DNA from: SpSt-398 sp033762195
Lineage (GTDB): Bacteria > Bacteroidota > Bacteroidia > Chitinophagales > Chitinophagaceae
Length of the DNA stretch: 64,000 bases
Assembly (NCBI GenBank): GCA_033762195.1
Contig: JANRLV010000129.1
Span: 1-64,000 of the forward strand
Direction of reading: 5' to 3'
Below, piece after piece: positions 7,662-16,294 of the stretch. The position numbers and the translations under genes were made by a program. Within the stretch, counting starts at the first letter, position 1, and each line of letters opens with the position of its first letter. The notes under the pieces are model-generated. The model had not been told where the DNA came from. It saw only the letters and a program-made list of their open reading frames with translations, and ran no database searches.

Positions 7662-8879
7662 ATGAAAACTAAATTCTACTCAATCATCCTGATCGCCGCC
7701 CTGCTGGCAGGCTTTCAATCGCTGGCCCAGTCCAACAACAATTCCGGACCCATGGGCATCCTTTTTCAGGAGACCTTTGGAAAGGGAAACAACAAAACAT
7801 CTCTGCCTGCTGGTCGTACCACTTACTCTTACAATTCTGGTAGCGCCATTTCTGATGGTGAATACCATCTCTACAAAAAAACGAATGGTCGCTCCGAGTG
7901 GCATGCCTCGAATGACCATACTGGTGACGGCAACGGTCGCGCCATGGTGATCAACGCCAGTTATGCTGCCGGTGAATTCTACCGCGATACAGTAACCGGA
8001 TTGACCTCTAACTCTTATTACAGCATCTATCTGTATGTGATGAATGTAAATACTCTGGGTACTTGTGGTTCATCTGCCCTGCTGCCCCGCTTGCAGTTTG
8101 TGGTAGAGGCCTACAATGCCAACGGAACTTTTACTCAATTGACCTCTTTTACTTCCCAATATATTGCCCAAAGCGCCAACGCTACATGGGTACAGGTTGG
8201 TGGTACCTTTACGCTCGGTGCCGGACAAACCAGCGTACGTTACCGCATCATCAATAACCAAACCGGTGGTTGTGGAAATGACCTCGCGATCGATGATATC
8301 ACTTTTGAGCGCGTTATGTCTACCCTTCCTGTTACCGGTTTGCAAACCACGGCTATCCGCAATAACAATGATGTGACTGTTAAATGGCAAACACTGACTG
8401 AATCCAATACCAGCCATTTTGTAGTAGAGAAAAGCACCAACGGTAAAGATTGGGAAGCCATCGGTACTGTAGCTGCTGCCGGAAACAGCATCTTCAAAAA
8501 AGAATACAGTCTGAATGACACCAAACCCGCTGCTGATAATTACTACCGTATTCAGCAGGTGGATATTGATGGTACTTTCACCTACTCCAATGTAGTGACC
8601 ATCAAAGTGAACGCTACGGTTATCAAAGCCAGCACCTACCCCAACCCCTTTACAAGTGGAGTACAGGTAGATATCAAGGCTGAAACCAACCAGTCAGTGA
8701 TCATCAACCTATATGACCTGAATGGTAAAGTAGTAAAGCAATTAAATGCTGAATTACGCAAAGGTTCCAACAGCGTTGCTATGAGCGACCTGAAAAATAT
8801 TCCTGCCGGTATGTACCTTCTGGACATCACCAGCCGTGAAGGACAAAGCATCTACAAAACCAAACTGATGAAGCAATAA
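7662..8879 (+). CDS. T9SS-secreted protein with C-terminal sorting domain
   Basis: 405 residues. Signal peptide at 1-22 (ending SLAQS). Residues about 30-220 form a beta-rich jelly-roll-like module ending in the carbohydrate-binding-module-like phrase CGNDLAIDDITFERV. A fibronectin-like section typical of Bacteroidota surface proteins follows (VKWQTLTESNTSHFVVEKST). The last 80 residues are a type A type-IX sorting domain: YPNPF, then LYDLNGKVV and IPAGMYLLDI. It should be exported by Sec, cross the outer membrane through T9SS and be anchored or released. The ligand is unknown. A strong terminator follows. Confidence 0.88.
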   Translation: MKTKFYSIILIAALLAGFQSLAQSNNNSGPMGILFQETFGKGNNKTSLPAGRTTYSYNSGSAISDGEYHLYKKTNGRSEWHASNDHTGDGNGRAMVINASYAAGEFYRDTVTGLTSNSYYSIYLYVMNVNTLGTCGSSALLPRLQFVVEAYNANGTFTQLTSFTSQYIAQSANATWVQVGGTFTLGAGQTSVRYRIINNQTGGCGNDLAIDDITFERVMSTLPVTGLQTTAIRNNNDVTVKWQTLTESNTSHFVVEKSTNGKDWEAIGTVAAAGNSIFKKEYSLNDTKPAADNYYRIQQVDIDGTFTYSNVVTIKVNATVIKASTYPNPFTSGVQVDIKAETNQSVIINLYDLNGKVVKQLNAELRKGSNSVAMSDLKNIPAGMYLLDITSREGQSIYKTKLMKQ

Positions 8880-8919
8880 GCTATACGAATTTCGTTTTAC
8901 ATTTCAAGGGTTAAGGACG

Positions 8920-8952
8920 GCCGTCACAGAAATGTGGCGGCTTCCTTTTTTT
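8920..8952 (+). terminator. Rho-independent terminator after the T9SS gene
   Basis: Stem GCCGTCAC/GTGGCGGC (8 bp, one G-U pair), a 6-nt loop, then TTCCTTTTTTT. It lies 41 bp after the stop codon. Confidence 0.85.
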
Positions 8953-9286
8953 ATTTGAGGATGGAAGGATATGGGAACTTGAGAATGGTGTGAAGAGAGA
9001 ATTAAGATTGCCATTATGCGTTTGAACGGATAATGGAAAAAGAATCCAGAATATGGATACTAATCTGCATGTTGAAAATTAGTGATGTTGGTTTTCAATG
9101 GGTTATTTTTTGGCACACAATTGGCCTTTAGATTAACACGAATACGAATCAAAAACCAGTTAAAATCCAACAACCGAAAAAGACCAACGGATCCTGACTA
9201 TCAAAAACCTGAGTCTGCATCTGAAAAACCAGATGATCCAATCCACCTGAGAAAAACAAATTTTCACTTAATAGGGTTAAAAGATA
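8953..9286 (+). other. Gene-free stretch between two similar terminators
   Basis: No convincing coding region. A 94-codon plus-strand frame (9082-9366) runs through the second terminator and over the end of the GH20 gene and is rejected. The stretch ends in its own plus-strand terminator whose stem nearly copies the one at 8920-8952. That raises the possibility of a separately transcribed small RNA, but no clear promoter is seen. Confidence 0.3.
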
Positions 9287-9318
9287 GCCGCCACTCGTTC
9301 GTGGCGGCCTCTTTTTTT
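9287..9318. terminator. Rho-independent terminator, probably bidirectional
   Basis: Perfect 8-bp stem GCCGCCAC/GTGGCGGC with loop TCGTTC. On the plus strand it is followed by CT, C and seven T; on the minus strand by TATCTTTT. It directly abuts the stop codon of the minus-strand GH20 gene. Confidence 0.85.
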
Positions 9319-11224
9319 AATTTCTTCCCAATCGTTTCTTCATTTCTTCGACCGGAAAAAAGATGATCCTTCCCATTTGTTCTTTGCCCCGATAAGTTAC
9401 CACTTTTAGAAGGGTAACATCTTTAGGTAAGGTCAGGGGTTTTGTATAAATGGGATAATATTGGTCAGGGAAAGAATAATCAAGGCTATAATGGATATTC
9501 AGCCCTTCTACTTCCGTATCCATTTGTACCACGATCTCGCCCTTTGCATTGGTGGTGAATTTAAAATCGGGTTCAAACATGCTGCGGGCATATTTTTTAT
9601 CGGCCGCGTCAAATCGTTTAAAATGCATTTCCACTTTTGACACAAACCCGGCCCAATTCTTTTGCGCAACCGGCGACCAGACATCTTCAGCCAGGGCAAG
9701 TCCGCGAGGCCAGGTCATGTATTCGGCATGGCGCATATTGTACACTTGTTCTGTCCACAGGTTGGCTTGACCACCCAAAATATATTGGGATTCCACACCA
9801 GCCGGTAACGGGTCAAACTCATATACCTTTTTAAGCCGAAGGCTGGCATACACAGGAGGTTCAATGATGCGATCGCCTTGCATATAGTCAATATAAACAT
9901 GGGTCGTGGGGCTCATTACCACTTCATGCTTTAGTTTAGCCGCTTCGATCCCACCTTTGGTACCCCTCCAACTCATTACGGCCGCGTTGGGTGCCAGTCC
10001 TCCCTGCAATATTTCATCCCAGCCGATCAATTTCTTTCCTTTGGAGGCGACGATCTTCTCCACGCGTTTTACAAAATAGCTTTGTACCTCATCCAGGTTC
10101 TTCAGGTTCTCCCGTTTCATCAACGCTTTTACCTCCGGCATTTTCTCCCAGAAATTACGGGCTGTTTCATCCCCACCCATGTGTATGTATTCAAAGGGAA
10201 ATACGGCTGCGAGTTCGGTAAATACCTTATCAAGGAATTCATATACCTTCTCATTGGCCGGGCAGAGTGTATTATCGATCAATCCATAAAAATGTCCGCT
10301 CGGAGGCCATTCCATGATCTTCTCCCCGGAGCGCACCTGATAATTTTTGGCATCGGGTGTACAGGATAATTCGGGATAGGCAACAACGGCAGCCAGACTA
10401 TGACCGGGTACATCTACCTCAGGAAGGATATTGACAAAACGATCCTGGGCATAACGGATCAGTTCTTTCAGATCCTCCTGGGTGTAAAACCCGCCATAGT
10501 CCTTTGGCTCGTCGGCAGTGGGTTTTGTCATATCCCCAAACCGGCCGATCCGATAGGCACGCCAGGCCCCTACAGAGGTCAATTTTGGTAGTGATTTGAT
10601 CTCAATCCGCCAACCTTCATCATCGGTCAGGTGCAGATGCAGGAGGTTGAGTTTATACTTCACCATTTGGTCAATATAGGATTTCACTTCTTCCTTGGTG
10701 AAAAAATGCCGGGATACGTCGAACATAAACCCTCTCCAGCCAAAACGGGGATAGTCCACGATTGAAACCTGTGGTACAGACCAGTCAGCACCCGCCTCAA
10801 GCGATTTACCTTCCACCGCTGGAGGCAATAACTGGAGTAAGGTTTGAACCCCATAAAACAAACCGGCTGGTTGATTTGCTTTGATCACGACACCATTTCC
10901 TGTTACCTCCAAACGGTAACCTTCTTTTCCAATCTCCGCATCAAGGGTGGGGATCAGCAGGAGGCGAACAGCGGCTGCCGCGTCTGCAGGATTAATTGTA
11001 ACGGTTTTACCGCTGGTGGACTGAACCTTTCCAGCGAGGTGTTGGGCGGTCTTCATCACTTCTTCTTTTGCGAGGTCACCACCAATGACCAGTGAATTTC
11101 CCAATTGGTAACGGCCCTGTCCCATAGTAACCGAAACGGGTTCGGGTATGATATTGAGGGATGGCTGGCTTTGGGCAACATTGACCAGGAAAAATGCAAG
11201 CAGGAGCAGAATTAATTTTTTCAT
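9317..11224 (-). CDS. Secreted GH20 beta-N-acetylhexosaminidase
   Basis: 635 residues. Signal peptide MKKLILLLLAFFLVNVAQSQ. A GH20b-type N-terminal domain (about 25-150) precedes the catalytic barrel: FMFDVSRHFF, HLHLTDDEGWRIE, and the catalytic Asp-Glu pair in YIHMGGDETA. A C-terminal chitobiase/hexosaminidase C domain follows (about 555-635, IHYSLDYSFPDQYYP). It removes terminal GlcNAc/GalNAc from chitin oligosaccharides, glycans or peptidoglycan fragments in the periplasm or outside the cell; catalysis uses the substrate acetamido group. It is not in an operon with other sugar enzymes, though a NamZ-like muramidase lies 9 kb away. Confidence 0.95.
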   Translation of the reverse strand: MKKLILLLLAFFLVNVAQSQPSLNIIPEPVSVTMGQGRYQLGNSLVIGGDLAKEEVMKTAQHLAGKVQSTSGKTVTINPADAAAAVRLLLIPTLDAEIGKEGYRLEVTGNGVVIKANQPAGLFYGVQTLLQLLPPAVEGKSLEAGADWSVPQVSIVDYPRFGWRGFMFDVSRHFFTKEEVKSYIDQMVKYKLNLLHLHLTDDEGWRIEIKSLPKLTSVGAWRAYRIGRFGDMTKPTADEPKDYGGFYTQEDLKELIRYAQDRFVNILPEVDVPGHSLAAVVAYPELSCTPDAKNYQVRSGEKIMEWPPSGHFYGLIDNTLCPANEKVYEFLDKVFTELAAVFPFEYIHMGGDETARNFWEKMPEVKALMKRENLKNLDEVQSYFVKRVEKIVASKGKKLIGWDEILQGGLAPNAAVMSWRGTKGGIEAAKLKHEVVMSPTTHVYIDYMQGDRIIEPPVYASLRLKKVYEFDPLPAGVESQYILGGQANLWTEQVYNMRHAEYMTWPRGLALAEDVWSPVAQKNWAGFVSKVEMHFKRFDAADKKYARSMFEPDFKFTTNAKGEIVVQMDTEVEGLNIHYSLDYSFPDQYYPIYTKPLTLPKDVTLLKVVTYRGKEQMGRIIFFPVEEMKKRLGRN

Positions 11225-11284
11225 GTGGCGGGGTGTTAGAATATATAGATATTGTGTTCTTGGTTTTGATTTTACTGTTTTAGT

Positions 11285-11329
11285 GTCGCCAGAGGCGACT
11301 TTCTAATAGTGCGAAACCAGAGGTTTCGC
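11285..11329. repeat. Pair of perfect hairpins with CCAGAGG cores
   Basis: Hairpin 1 is GTCGCC-AGA-GGCGAC (11285-11299). Hairpin 2 is TGCGAAACC-AGA-GGTTTCGCA (11310-11330). Both share the loop AGA and the centre CCAGAGG. A decayed third copy (GCCAGAAGC) follows at 11332-11340, next to CGCT-GCG-AGCG. They lie between the GH20 start and the yigZ stop and could end yigZ-operon transcription, but no T-run follows. Confidence 0.7.
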
Positions 11330-11368
11330 ATAGCCAGAAGCGCTGCGAGCGTCGCGTGAAACAGAAAT

Positions 11369-11977
11369 TCAGGATACTTTTTCGACCTCTACGGTATAAA
11401 GATCCTTCAATTTATACAATAATTCCGTTTCCCGGTTTCGGGGAATATTCACTTCCATCATACAAAACAACTGGATCTCATTTTTAATGACCTGGCACCC
11501 ACATTGCTTGAGCAGGGTCATCACCGGGTTCATCTGTGTATAATCAAATTGAAGCCGGTAAGGTACTACCACAGCCCTTTGCACCAGCGGGACCGTTTGT
11601 AATGTCATGGCGGTACTATTCTTGTAAGCATTGATCAATCCGGGCACCCCCAACAAGGTACCTCCAAAATACCGCACCACAACCACGGCCATATCCACTA
11701 ATTCGCGGCTGTCTATTTGTCCCAATATAGGACGCCCGGCGCTTCCCGAAGGTTCGCCATCATCGCTGCTTCTGAACAGGTTGCCATCTGTGCCCAAGCG
11801 GTAAGCAAAACAATGATGTACTGCCTTTGGATGTTCCTCTTTCAATTGTTGAAGCCGGGTTTTGAAATCATCCACCGAACGAATGGGAAAGGCATAGGCC
11901 AGGAACCGGCTCCCTCTGTCTTTGAATTCAGCCAGGGATTCCTTTTCAATCGTATAAAAAAAGTCACGGTTATCCAT
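11369..11977 (-). CDS. YigZ/IMPACT family protein
   Basis: 202 residues, normal length for bacterial YigZ. The N-terminal IMPACT (UPF0029) domain is clear: GSRFLAYAFPI, AVHHCFAYRLG, DDGEPSGSAGRPIL and VVVVRYFGGTLLGVPGLINAYK. A C-terminal ferredoxin-like DUF1949-type domain (about 135-200) follows. The eukaryotic homologue IMPACT regulates Gcn2 signalling; the bacterial role is unsettled and may involve nucleic acid or translation factors. It overlaps the EamA transporter gene by 8 bp and is the last gene of ribD-EamA-yigZ. Confidence 0.92.
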   Translation of the reverse strand: MDNRDFFYTIEKESLAEFKDRGSRFLAYAFPIRSVDDFKTRLQQLKEEHPKAVHHCFAYRLGTDGNLFRSSDDGEPSGSAGRPILGQIDSRELVDMAVVVVRYFGGTLLGVPGLINAYKNSTAMTLQTVPLVQRAVVVPYRLQFDYTQMNPVMTLLKQCGCQVIKNEIQLFCMMEVNIPRNRETELLYKLKDLYTVEVEKVS

Positions 11978-12848
11978 ACGCGATAAGGGCGATTGCCCCT
12001 AATGATAAAATGATTCCAAGCCAGTTTGTTTTGGAAAGATGCTCGCGAAAGACGAGCCAGGCAATTAAGGTGCTGAACAATACGATCCCCATATTATTTA
12101 CCGGAATGATCATGGAACTGTTTGCTGCGTATTCTTTGAGCACCATCACGAGGCACCAGATGGAAAAATAGTTGGGCACACCAATCATGATCCCACCCCA
12201 GATAGCTCTTTTGTCAAATTTCTGTTTTTTGACCAGCAATTGATACCCCATTAAAATTAACCCAATGATGGCAGCAACAGCAAATGCGGAGATCAGATAA
12301 TTGTTCTTATTGGATTCGTTCAGATGGGTGGTCTCCACATATTTGATCATAGTATCCAGTAATCCCGATCCGGCAAAGATCACAACAGGCAAAAGGATCA
12401 ATCCCCTGGTGAATTTTTTACCTGACGGTTCGGTATTCCCCGAAGGCCAACAGGTGAGCGCCACCGCACCAAGGGCTACTACGACGCCCAGGATTTTCAA
12501 GGCCGTGGCCTTCTCATTATAGAGATAAAGTGAAAACAGGAAGGGTATTACCAAGGAAAGTTTATTGGCCACAGACACTACCGAAACCCCCATTTGTTGA
12601 GTGGTAAACCCGATCAAATTGAATAAGGCAATAAAGGTCGCTCCCATGATAAGAGCCCAACCGATCCAGCTTTCATGGATCAATGATGAAGTAAAAGGGC
12701 TGGCCCCGTTGAATATAGAACCAGTGATGACGCATACCCAATAATTGACCACGATAGCCTGTAACAAGGGGATATTGAACCTCTCCAGAATTTTGAAAGA
12801 AAGGACAAGCCAGGAAGACAATATGATGCTGCCGATCAGGAATAGCAT
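11970..12848 (-). CDS. EamA-family (DMT) inner-membrane transporter
   Basis: 292 residues with about ten hydrophobic helices, fitting the two-EamA-repeat architecture of drug/metabolite transporters (for example ALIMGATFIALFNLIGFTTQ, then LGVVVALGAVALTCWP). Members move metabolites such as amino acids or vitamins across the inner membrane; substrates cannot be read from sequence. It overlaps ribD by 13 bp upstream and yigZ by 8 bp downstream, so it is co-transcribed with the riboflavin enzyme. Riboflavin-related transport is a possible but unsupported inference. Confidence 0.88.
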   Translation of the reverse strand: MLFLIGSIILSSWLVLSFKILERFNIPLLQAIVVNYWVCVITGSIFNGASPFTSSLIHESWIGWALIMGATFIALFNLIGFTTQQMGVSVVSVANKLSLVIPFLFSLYLYNEKATALKILGVVVALGAVALTCWPSGNTEPSGKKFTRGLILLPVVIFAGSGLLDTMIKYVETTHLNESNKNNYLISAFAVAAIIGLILMGYQLLVKKQKFDKRAIWGGIMIGVPNYFSIWCLVMVLKEYAANSSMIIPVNNMGIVLFSTLIAWLVFREHLSKTNWLGIILSLGAIALIAYG

Positions 12849-13882
12849 TGGCTGTTTTTGAAATATTCAATCCGGTCCCCCACCCCTTCCGGGCCGGGTA
12901 TCCTTACTGCACCTGTGATTATTGGCGCCATTGTCCCTTCTTCCACAACCAGCGAATCATTGGTTATCACCCGGGCTTCATCCCAGGCGCCGGTTTGAAT
13001 AAAAGAACCCAATAATGCCGCCCCGCCTTCTACCAGCAAGCTTGCTTTTTTCAAGGTGTACAGATGCTTAAGGATTTCGCGGACAAGATCGTTCTTTCCG
13101 GAGACTTTTAGAAAGTTGAGGTTACCCAACTTTTCCTCTTTTTGGGTATTAAAGATCAGGGTGGGTTGGCTGCTATCCAGCAGTTTGAGTGACCCGGGCA
13201 ATTTCAGGTCGAGGTCCACCACGGCCCTGAGGGGTTGAGGTCCCCCGAACCGGTTGGTCAATGCAGGATCATCAAGTAAAGCTGTGCGGGTCCCTACAAG
13301 TATGACCGCTTCTTCGCCCCTCCATTGGTGAACCAACCGTTGGGTGAGGCTGTTGCTGATCAACAATCGCTCCTCGCCCTTTCCTGAAATAAATCCATTG
13401 GCAGTTTGTGCCCATTTGAGAATAACATAAGGGCGTTGCTGTTCGTGGAAGGTGAAGAATCGTTTATTCATCTCGCGACACTCTTTCTCAAGCACGCCTG
13501 TCACAACATTGATTCCTGCATTTTTAAGTTTCTCGATGCCTTTTCCATTTACTTCCCCAAAGGGGTCACGTGTACCGATAACCACGCGGCCGATCCCTTC
13601 CGATATGATCCGGTCTGCACATGGCGGGGTTTTGCCATAATGCGCACAGGGTTCCAACGATACGTATATGGTTGATTCAGGGATCAGGTGTCTGTCGGAT
13701 TCGGGTACACTGTTCAAGCAATTCACCTCCGCATGGGCCTGCCCATACTCTTGGTGATAACCTTCCCCAATGATCCGGTCATGATGAACCAGTACGGCAC
13801 CCACCATTGGATTGGGGGCCGTATGTCCGGCAGCCAGTTGCGCCAACTGCAGGCAACGCAGCATATAGGATTCATGTGCCAT
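12836..13882 (-). CDS. ribD: Bifunctional riboflavin deaminase/reductase RibD
   Basis: 348 residues from ATG 13882 (MAHESYMLRCLQLA). The frame stays open for 59 more codons, but those only translate the GATGACA array and are rejected. The N-terminal deaminase has the zinc motifs HAEVNCL and PCAHYGKTPPC plus APNPMVGAVLV. The C-terminal reductase follows (FISGKGEERLLISN, LVEGGAALLGSFI). It performs the second and third steps of riboflavin synthesis: deamination of the diaminopyrimidine and reduction of the ribosyl chain. It is first in the ribD-EamA-yigZ operon and has a TACATTCG promoter-like box just upstream. Confidence 0.95.
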   Translation of the reverse strand: MAHESYMLRCLQLAQLAAGHTAPNPMVGAVLVHHDRIIGEGYHQEYGQAHAEVNCLNSVPESDRHLIPESTIYVSLEPCAHYGKTPPCADRIISEGIGRVVIGTRDPFGEVNGKGIEKLKNAGINVVTGVLEKECREMNKRFFTFHEQQRPYVILKWAQTANGFISGKGEERLLISNSLTQRLVHQWRGEEAVILVGTRTALLDDPALTNRFGGPQPLRAVVDLDLKLPGSLKLLDSSQPTLIFNTQKEEKLGNLNFLKVSGKNDLVREILKHLYTLKKASLLVEGGAALLGSFIQTGAWDEARVITNDSLVVEEGTMAPIITGAVRIPGPEGVGDRIEYFKNSQCYS

Positions 13883-13890
13883 GATAGCAG

Positions 13891-13898
13891 CGAATGTA
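13891..13898 (-). promoter_or_regulatory. Promoter-like box TACATTCG before ribD
   Basis: A one-base variant (TAnnTTCG) of the Bacteroidota -7 box, 8 bp upstream of the ribD ATG on the minus strand. The same variant occurs before pepT, fmt, pntAA and the cytolysin-like gene. Confidence 0.4.
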
Positions 13899-13916
13899 CG
13901 AGGTATTGGTGAGTTG

Positions 13917-13990
13917 GATGACAGATGACGGATGACGGATGACGGATGACAGATGACGGATGACAGATGACAGATGACGGATGACAGATG
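13917..13990 (+). repeat. Heptad tandem array GATGACA/GATGACG, about 10.5 copies
   Basis: Uninterrupted 7-base units differing only at the last base (A or G). It lies between the divergent ribD and prmC genes. The same unit closes the ATP-grasp/SET gene at 1-49 in the opposite orientation. Confidence 0.95.
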
Positions 13991-14068
13991 TTGGTTTTTG
14001 TGGATTTTGAAGGGGGTGGGTGATTTTTGCTTTTTTCGTAATTTGGGCACTTGTTTCATATAACTCTT

Positions 14069-14162
14069 AAAAAGCTAAAAGCTAAAAGCTAAAAGCTAAA
14101 AGCTAAAAGCTAAAAGCTAAAAGCTAATAGCTAAAAGCTAAAAGCTAATAGCTAATAGCTAA
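14069..14162 (+). repeat. Heptad tandem array AAAAGCT/TAATAGCT, about 13 copies
   Basis: Units of AGCTAAA with AGCTAAT variants keep a strict 7-base period up to 13 bp before the prmC ATG. This family recurs at 41768-41801, 50891-50939, 51052-51082, 53221-53260, 57045-57141 and 62960-63022. Confidence 0.95.
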
Positions 14163-14174
14163 TTTCCAACAGCC

Positions 14175-15026
14175 ATGCATCTTTCCTCCGCCCGAAATAT
14201 TATCACCCAACAACTCGAGCCTGTATATCTTGAAAATGAAACGCCCCCTATGACAGATATCCTGATCGAATGGGTAACAGGTCTCGACCGCCTTCAGCAA
14301 ATAGCGCAGCCAAAGAAGGAGATCACGCAGGAACAACAACTATTATTGCAGGAGGGGGTAACACGGTTGCTTTCATTTGAACCCATACAATATATCACCG
14401 GTCATGCCTGGTTTGCCGGAAACAAATTCAAGGTCGGACCTGCGGTTTTGATTCCCCGGCCCGAGACGGAAGAACTTGTTGATTGGATATTAAAAGAAAG
14501 ACCGGATAAAGAATCGTTCTATGTATTAGATATCGGGACCGGTTCGGGTTGTATCTCCGTTAGTCTGAAGAAAAAACGACCAGGCTGGACCGTTTCAGCC
14601 ATCGATATCAGTCAGGAAGCCCTGGTGATAGCCAAGGAAAATGCGGATGAATTGGGTGTGGAGGTTGATTTCAAAGCCGTTGACCTGACTGATGAAACAA
14701 GGTGGCCAGGACTGGGTGAGATCGATCTCCTCGTCAGCAACCCGCCATATATCCCCTGGAGTGATTGGAATACGTTACCTGAAAATGTGAGGGAACATGA
14801 GCCTTCAGAGGCCTTGTTTGTCCCCGATACCGACCCCCTTTTATTCTACCGCCTCATTGCTCAATTGGCCAGGCAGCAACTTAAAAAAGGAGGTGCGATC
14901 TATCTTGAGATCAATGAAACCCTGGGCGTGGAAGTTGTTTCCTTGTTTCAGGCACAGGGATTCTCTTCGATCGAGTTGAAGAAAGATATGCAGGGGAAAC
15001 ACAGGATGCTTAGCGTGGTGGTTTGA
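14175..15026 (+). CDS. prmC: Release factor glutamine N5-methyltransferase PrmC
   Basis: 283 residues, normal length. Helical N-terminal domain (1-85), then a class I SAM methyltransferase: VLDIGTGSGCISVSL for SAM binding and the signature NPPYIPWSD that holds the glutamine side chain. It methylates the glutamine of the GGQ motif in release factors RF1/RF2, raising termination efficiency. It is transcribed away from ribD with two heptad arrays immediately upstream, and converges on exbD with a 6-bp gap. The start follows array sequence; no perfect TAnnTTTG box is seen. Confidence 0.94.
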   Translation: MHLSSARNIITQQLEPVYLENETPPMTDILIEWVTGLDRLQQIAQPKKEITQEQQLLLQEGVTRLLSFEPIQYITGHAWFAGNKFKVGPAVLIPRPETEELVDWILKERPDKESFYVLDIGTGSGCISVSLKKKRPGWTVSAIDISQEALVIAKENADELGVEVDFKAVDLTDETRWPGLGEIDLLVSNPPYIPWSDWNTLPENVREHEPSEALFVPDTDPLLFYRLIAQLARQQLKKGGAIYLEINETLGVEVVSLFQAQGFSSIELKKDMQGKHRMLSVVV

Positions 15027-15032
15027 GCCTTG

Positions 15033-15431
15033 TCACTGCACATTCGCCACCACCTTTGCCCCGGCCCGTTTAGCGGCGCGCATAACCCGGAATACTTCCC
15101 CATAGTAAGAGATCGTATCTGCGTTGATCACCACCGAGGGGGTGTCTATCAGGGGCCTTAACCGAATGACTTCAGCCATGAGCAGGGAATCCAGCATAGC
15201 GGGATCCACTTGTCTTTGGCCCATAAAGAAATTCTGGTCTTTATCAATGGAGATCACAATATTTTGTTTGGCCTTGGTATCCTTGGTACCACGCGGGTTG
15301 TTCACCTTGATCACATTGGGGTTGGCCAGCGTGGAAACGATCAGAAAGAACATCAGCAGGATAAAGATGATGTCGTTCAGGGAATCCGTGAACACTTCAG
15401 GCTCGGCCGTCATTTTTTTTCTCAGCTTCAT
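15033..15431 (-). CDS. ExbD/TolR-type biopolymer transport protein
   Basis: 132 residues. One N-terminal membrane helix (about 18-38) carries the conserved aspartate (D20 in SLNDIIFILLMFFLI) that conducts protons in ExbD/TolR. A periplasmic domain follows. With the ExbB-like protein encoded 9 bp upstream it should form an inner-membrane proton-driven motor. No TonB or TolA partner lies beside it, so whether it serves TonB-dependent uptake or a Tol/gliding-type function is open. Confidence 0.9.
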   Translation of the reverse strand: MKLRKKMTAEPEVFTDSLNDIIFILLMFFLIVSTLANPNVIKVNNPRGTKDTKAKQNIVISIDKDQNFFMGQRQVDPAMLDSLLMAEVIRLRPLIDTPSVVINADTISYYGEVFRVMRAAKRAGAKVVANVQ

Positions 15432-15440
15432 AGGCTTATT

Positions 15441-16148
15441 CTATCGGGTGGGTTCCTGTAATACATCCAGAAAATCGGCCGCTGCCACTTCCATTTTATT
15501 CACGTTCTTTTCCAACATGGTATGAAGGAAATTATAGCAGAGGTAGGCGATCAGACCAATAATCAGACCGGTAATGGATGTTACCAGTTTGGTATAGATA
15601 CCTCCGGCGATAGCGCTCAGGTCAAATTCACCGGTAGAATTGATCTTAAAAAACAATTGCATCAGACCGGCCAGGGTACCCACAAAACCAAAGATGGGTG
15701 CGGCACGGGATACCACCGAAAGGAAGTTCAGGTTCCGTTCCAGGTTATACATTTCGATCTGGGCCACATTCTCCATGCTGCTTTCGATCATATTGATGGG
15801 TTTGCCGATACGCTGAATCCCTTTGTCCACGATCCGGGCCACGGGGTTATTGGTATTCTTGGCAAAACTCCGCGCCGCGGTGATATTGCCGCTGGTAATA
15901 TGGTCACGAATGATATTCATGAAATTACCATCCACTTTAGAGGCTTTATTGATCGCGATATAGCGTTCAAAGAAGAAGAAAACGGTAAGCAGGAACATCA
16001 GGGCCAGTGGGATCATGATCCAGCCTCCGAGGGAAAGCAGTTCGATGATACTCAGTTTGCCGTCTCCATTGGAATCCCCCTGGAGGACATTGGTGGCTGT
16101 ATTGGCTAATTGGCGTAAGGTGTCGGTCTGCAATAGAAATTCAAGCAT
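15441..16148 (-). CDS. ExbB/TolQ/MotA-type proton channel protein
   Basis: 235 residues with three membrane segments: IMIPLALMFLLTVFFFF near 45-65, and two after residue 160 (APIFGFVGTLAGLMQLFF, then ITGLIIGLIAYLCYNFL). This is the usual ExbB/TolQ topology, with a large cytoplasmic loop between helices 1 and 2. It forms the pentameric stator core around the ExbD helices. It precedes exbD by 9 bp in the same transcript. A TACATTTA element 14-21 bp upstream resembles the -7 box with one mismatch. Confidence 0.9.
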   Translation of the reverse strand: MLEFLLQTDTLRQLANTATNVLQGDSNGDGKLSIIELLSLGGWIMIPLALMFLLTVFFFFERYIAINKASKVDGNFMNIIRDHITSGNITAARSFAKNTNNPVARIVDKGIQRIGKPINMIESSMENVAQIEMYNLERNLNFLSVVSRAAPIFGFVGTLAGLMQLFFKINSTGEFDLSAIAGGIYTKLVTSITGLIIGLIAYLCYNFLHTMLEKNVNKMEVAAADFLDVLQEPTR

Positions 16149-16235
16149 GGGTCACTCTTTAGGTCGTAAATGTAGTTTATCGGTCAGGAATTCAATTTTG
16201 ATGCCAGCTATTATTTATTAACAGCTGTGCAAACA

Positions 16236-16269
16236 ACGAAAAAAATAATGCCGCATTTTAGGCGGCATT
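16236..16269 (-). terminator. Terminator after the SPFH gene
   Basis: Stem AATGCCGC/GCGGCATT around a 7-nt loop. On the minus strand it is followed by ATTTTTTTCG. It lies about 25 bp after the SPFH stop codon. Confidence 0.85.
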
Positions 16270-16294
16270 CGAATTTCGGAATACTTTAACAAGC

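Noticed and set aside
9082..9366. 94-codon plus-strand reading frame
   Set aside because: It crosses a strong terminator and runs antisense into the GH20 gene; no recognisable domain.
13883..14059. 59-codon N-terminal extension of RibD
   Set aside because: It only translates the GATGACA array and has no family support; ATG 13882 gives the normal RibD length.
13917..14162. CRISPR array
   Set aside because: The units are contiguous 7-mers without spacers and no cas gene is present.
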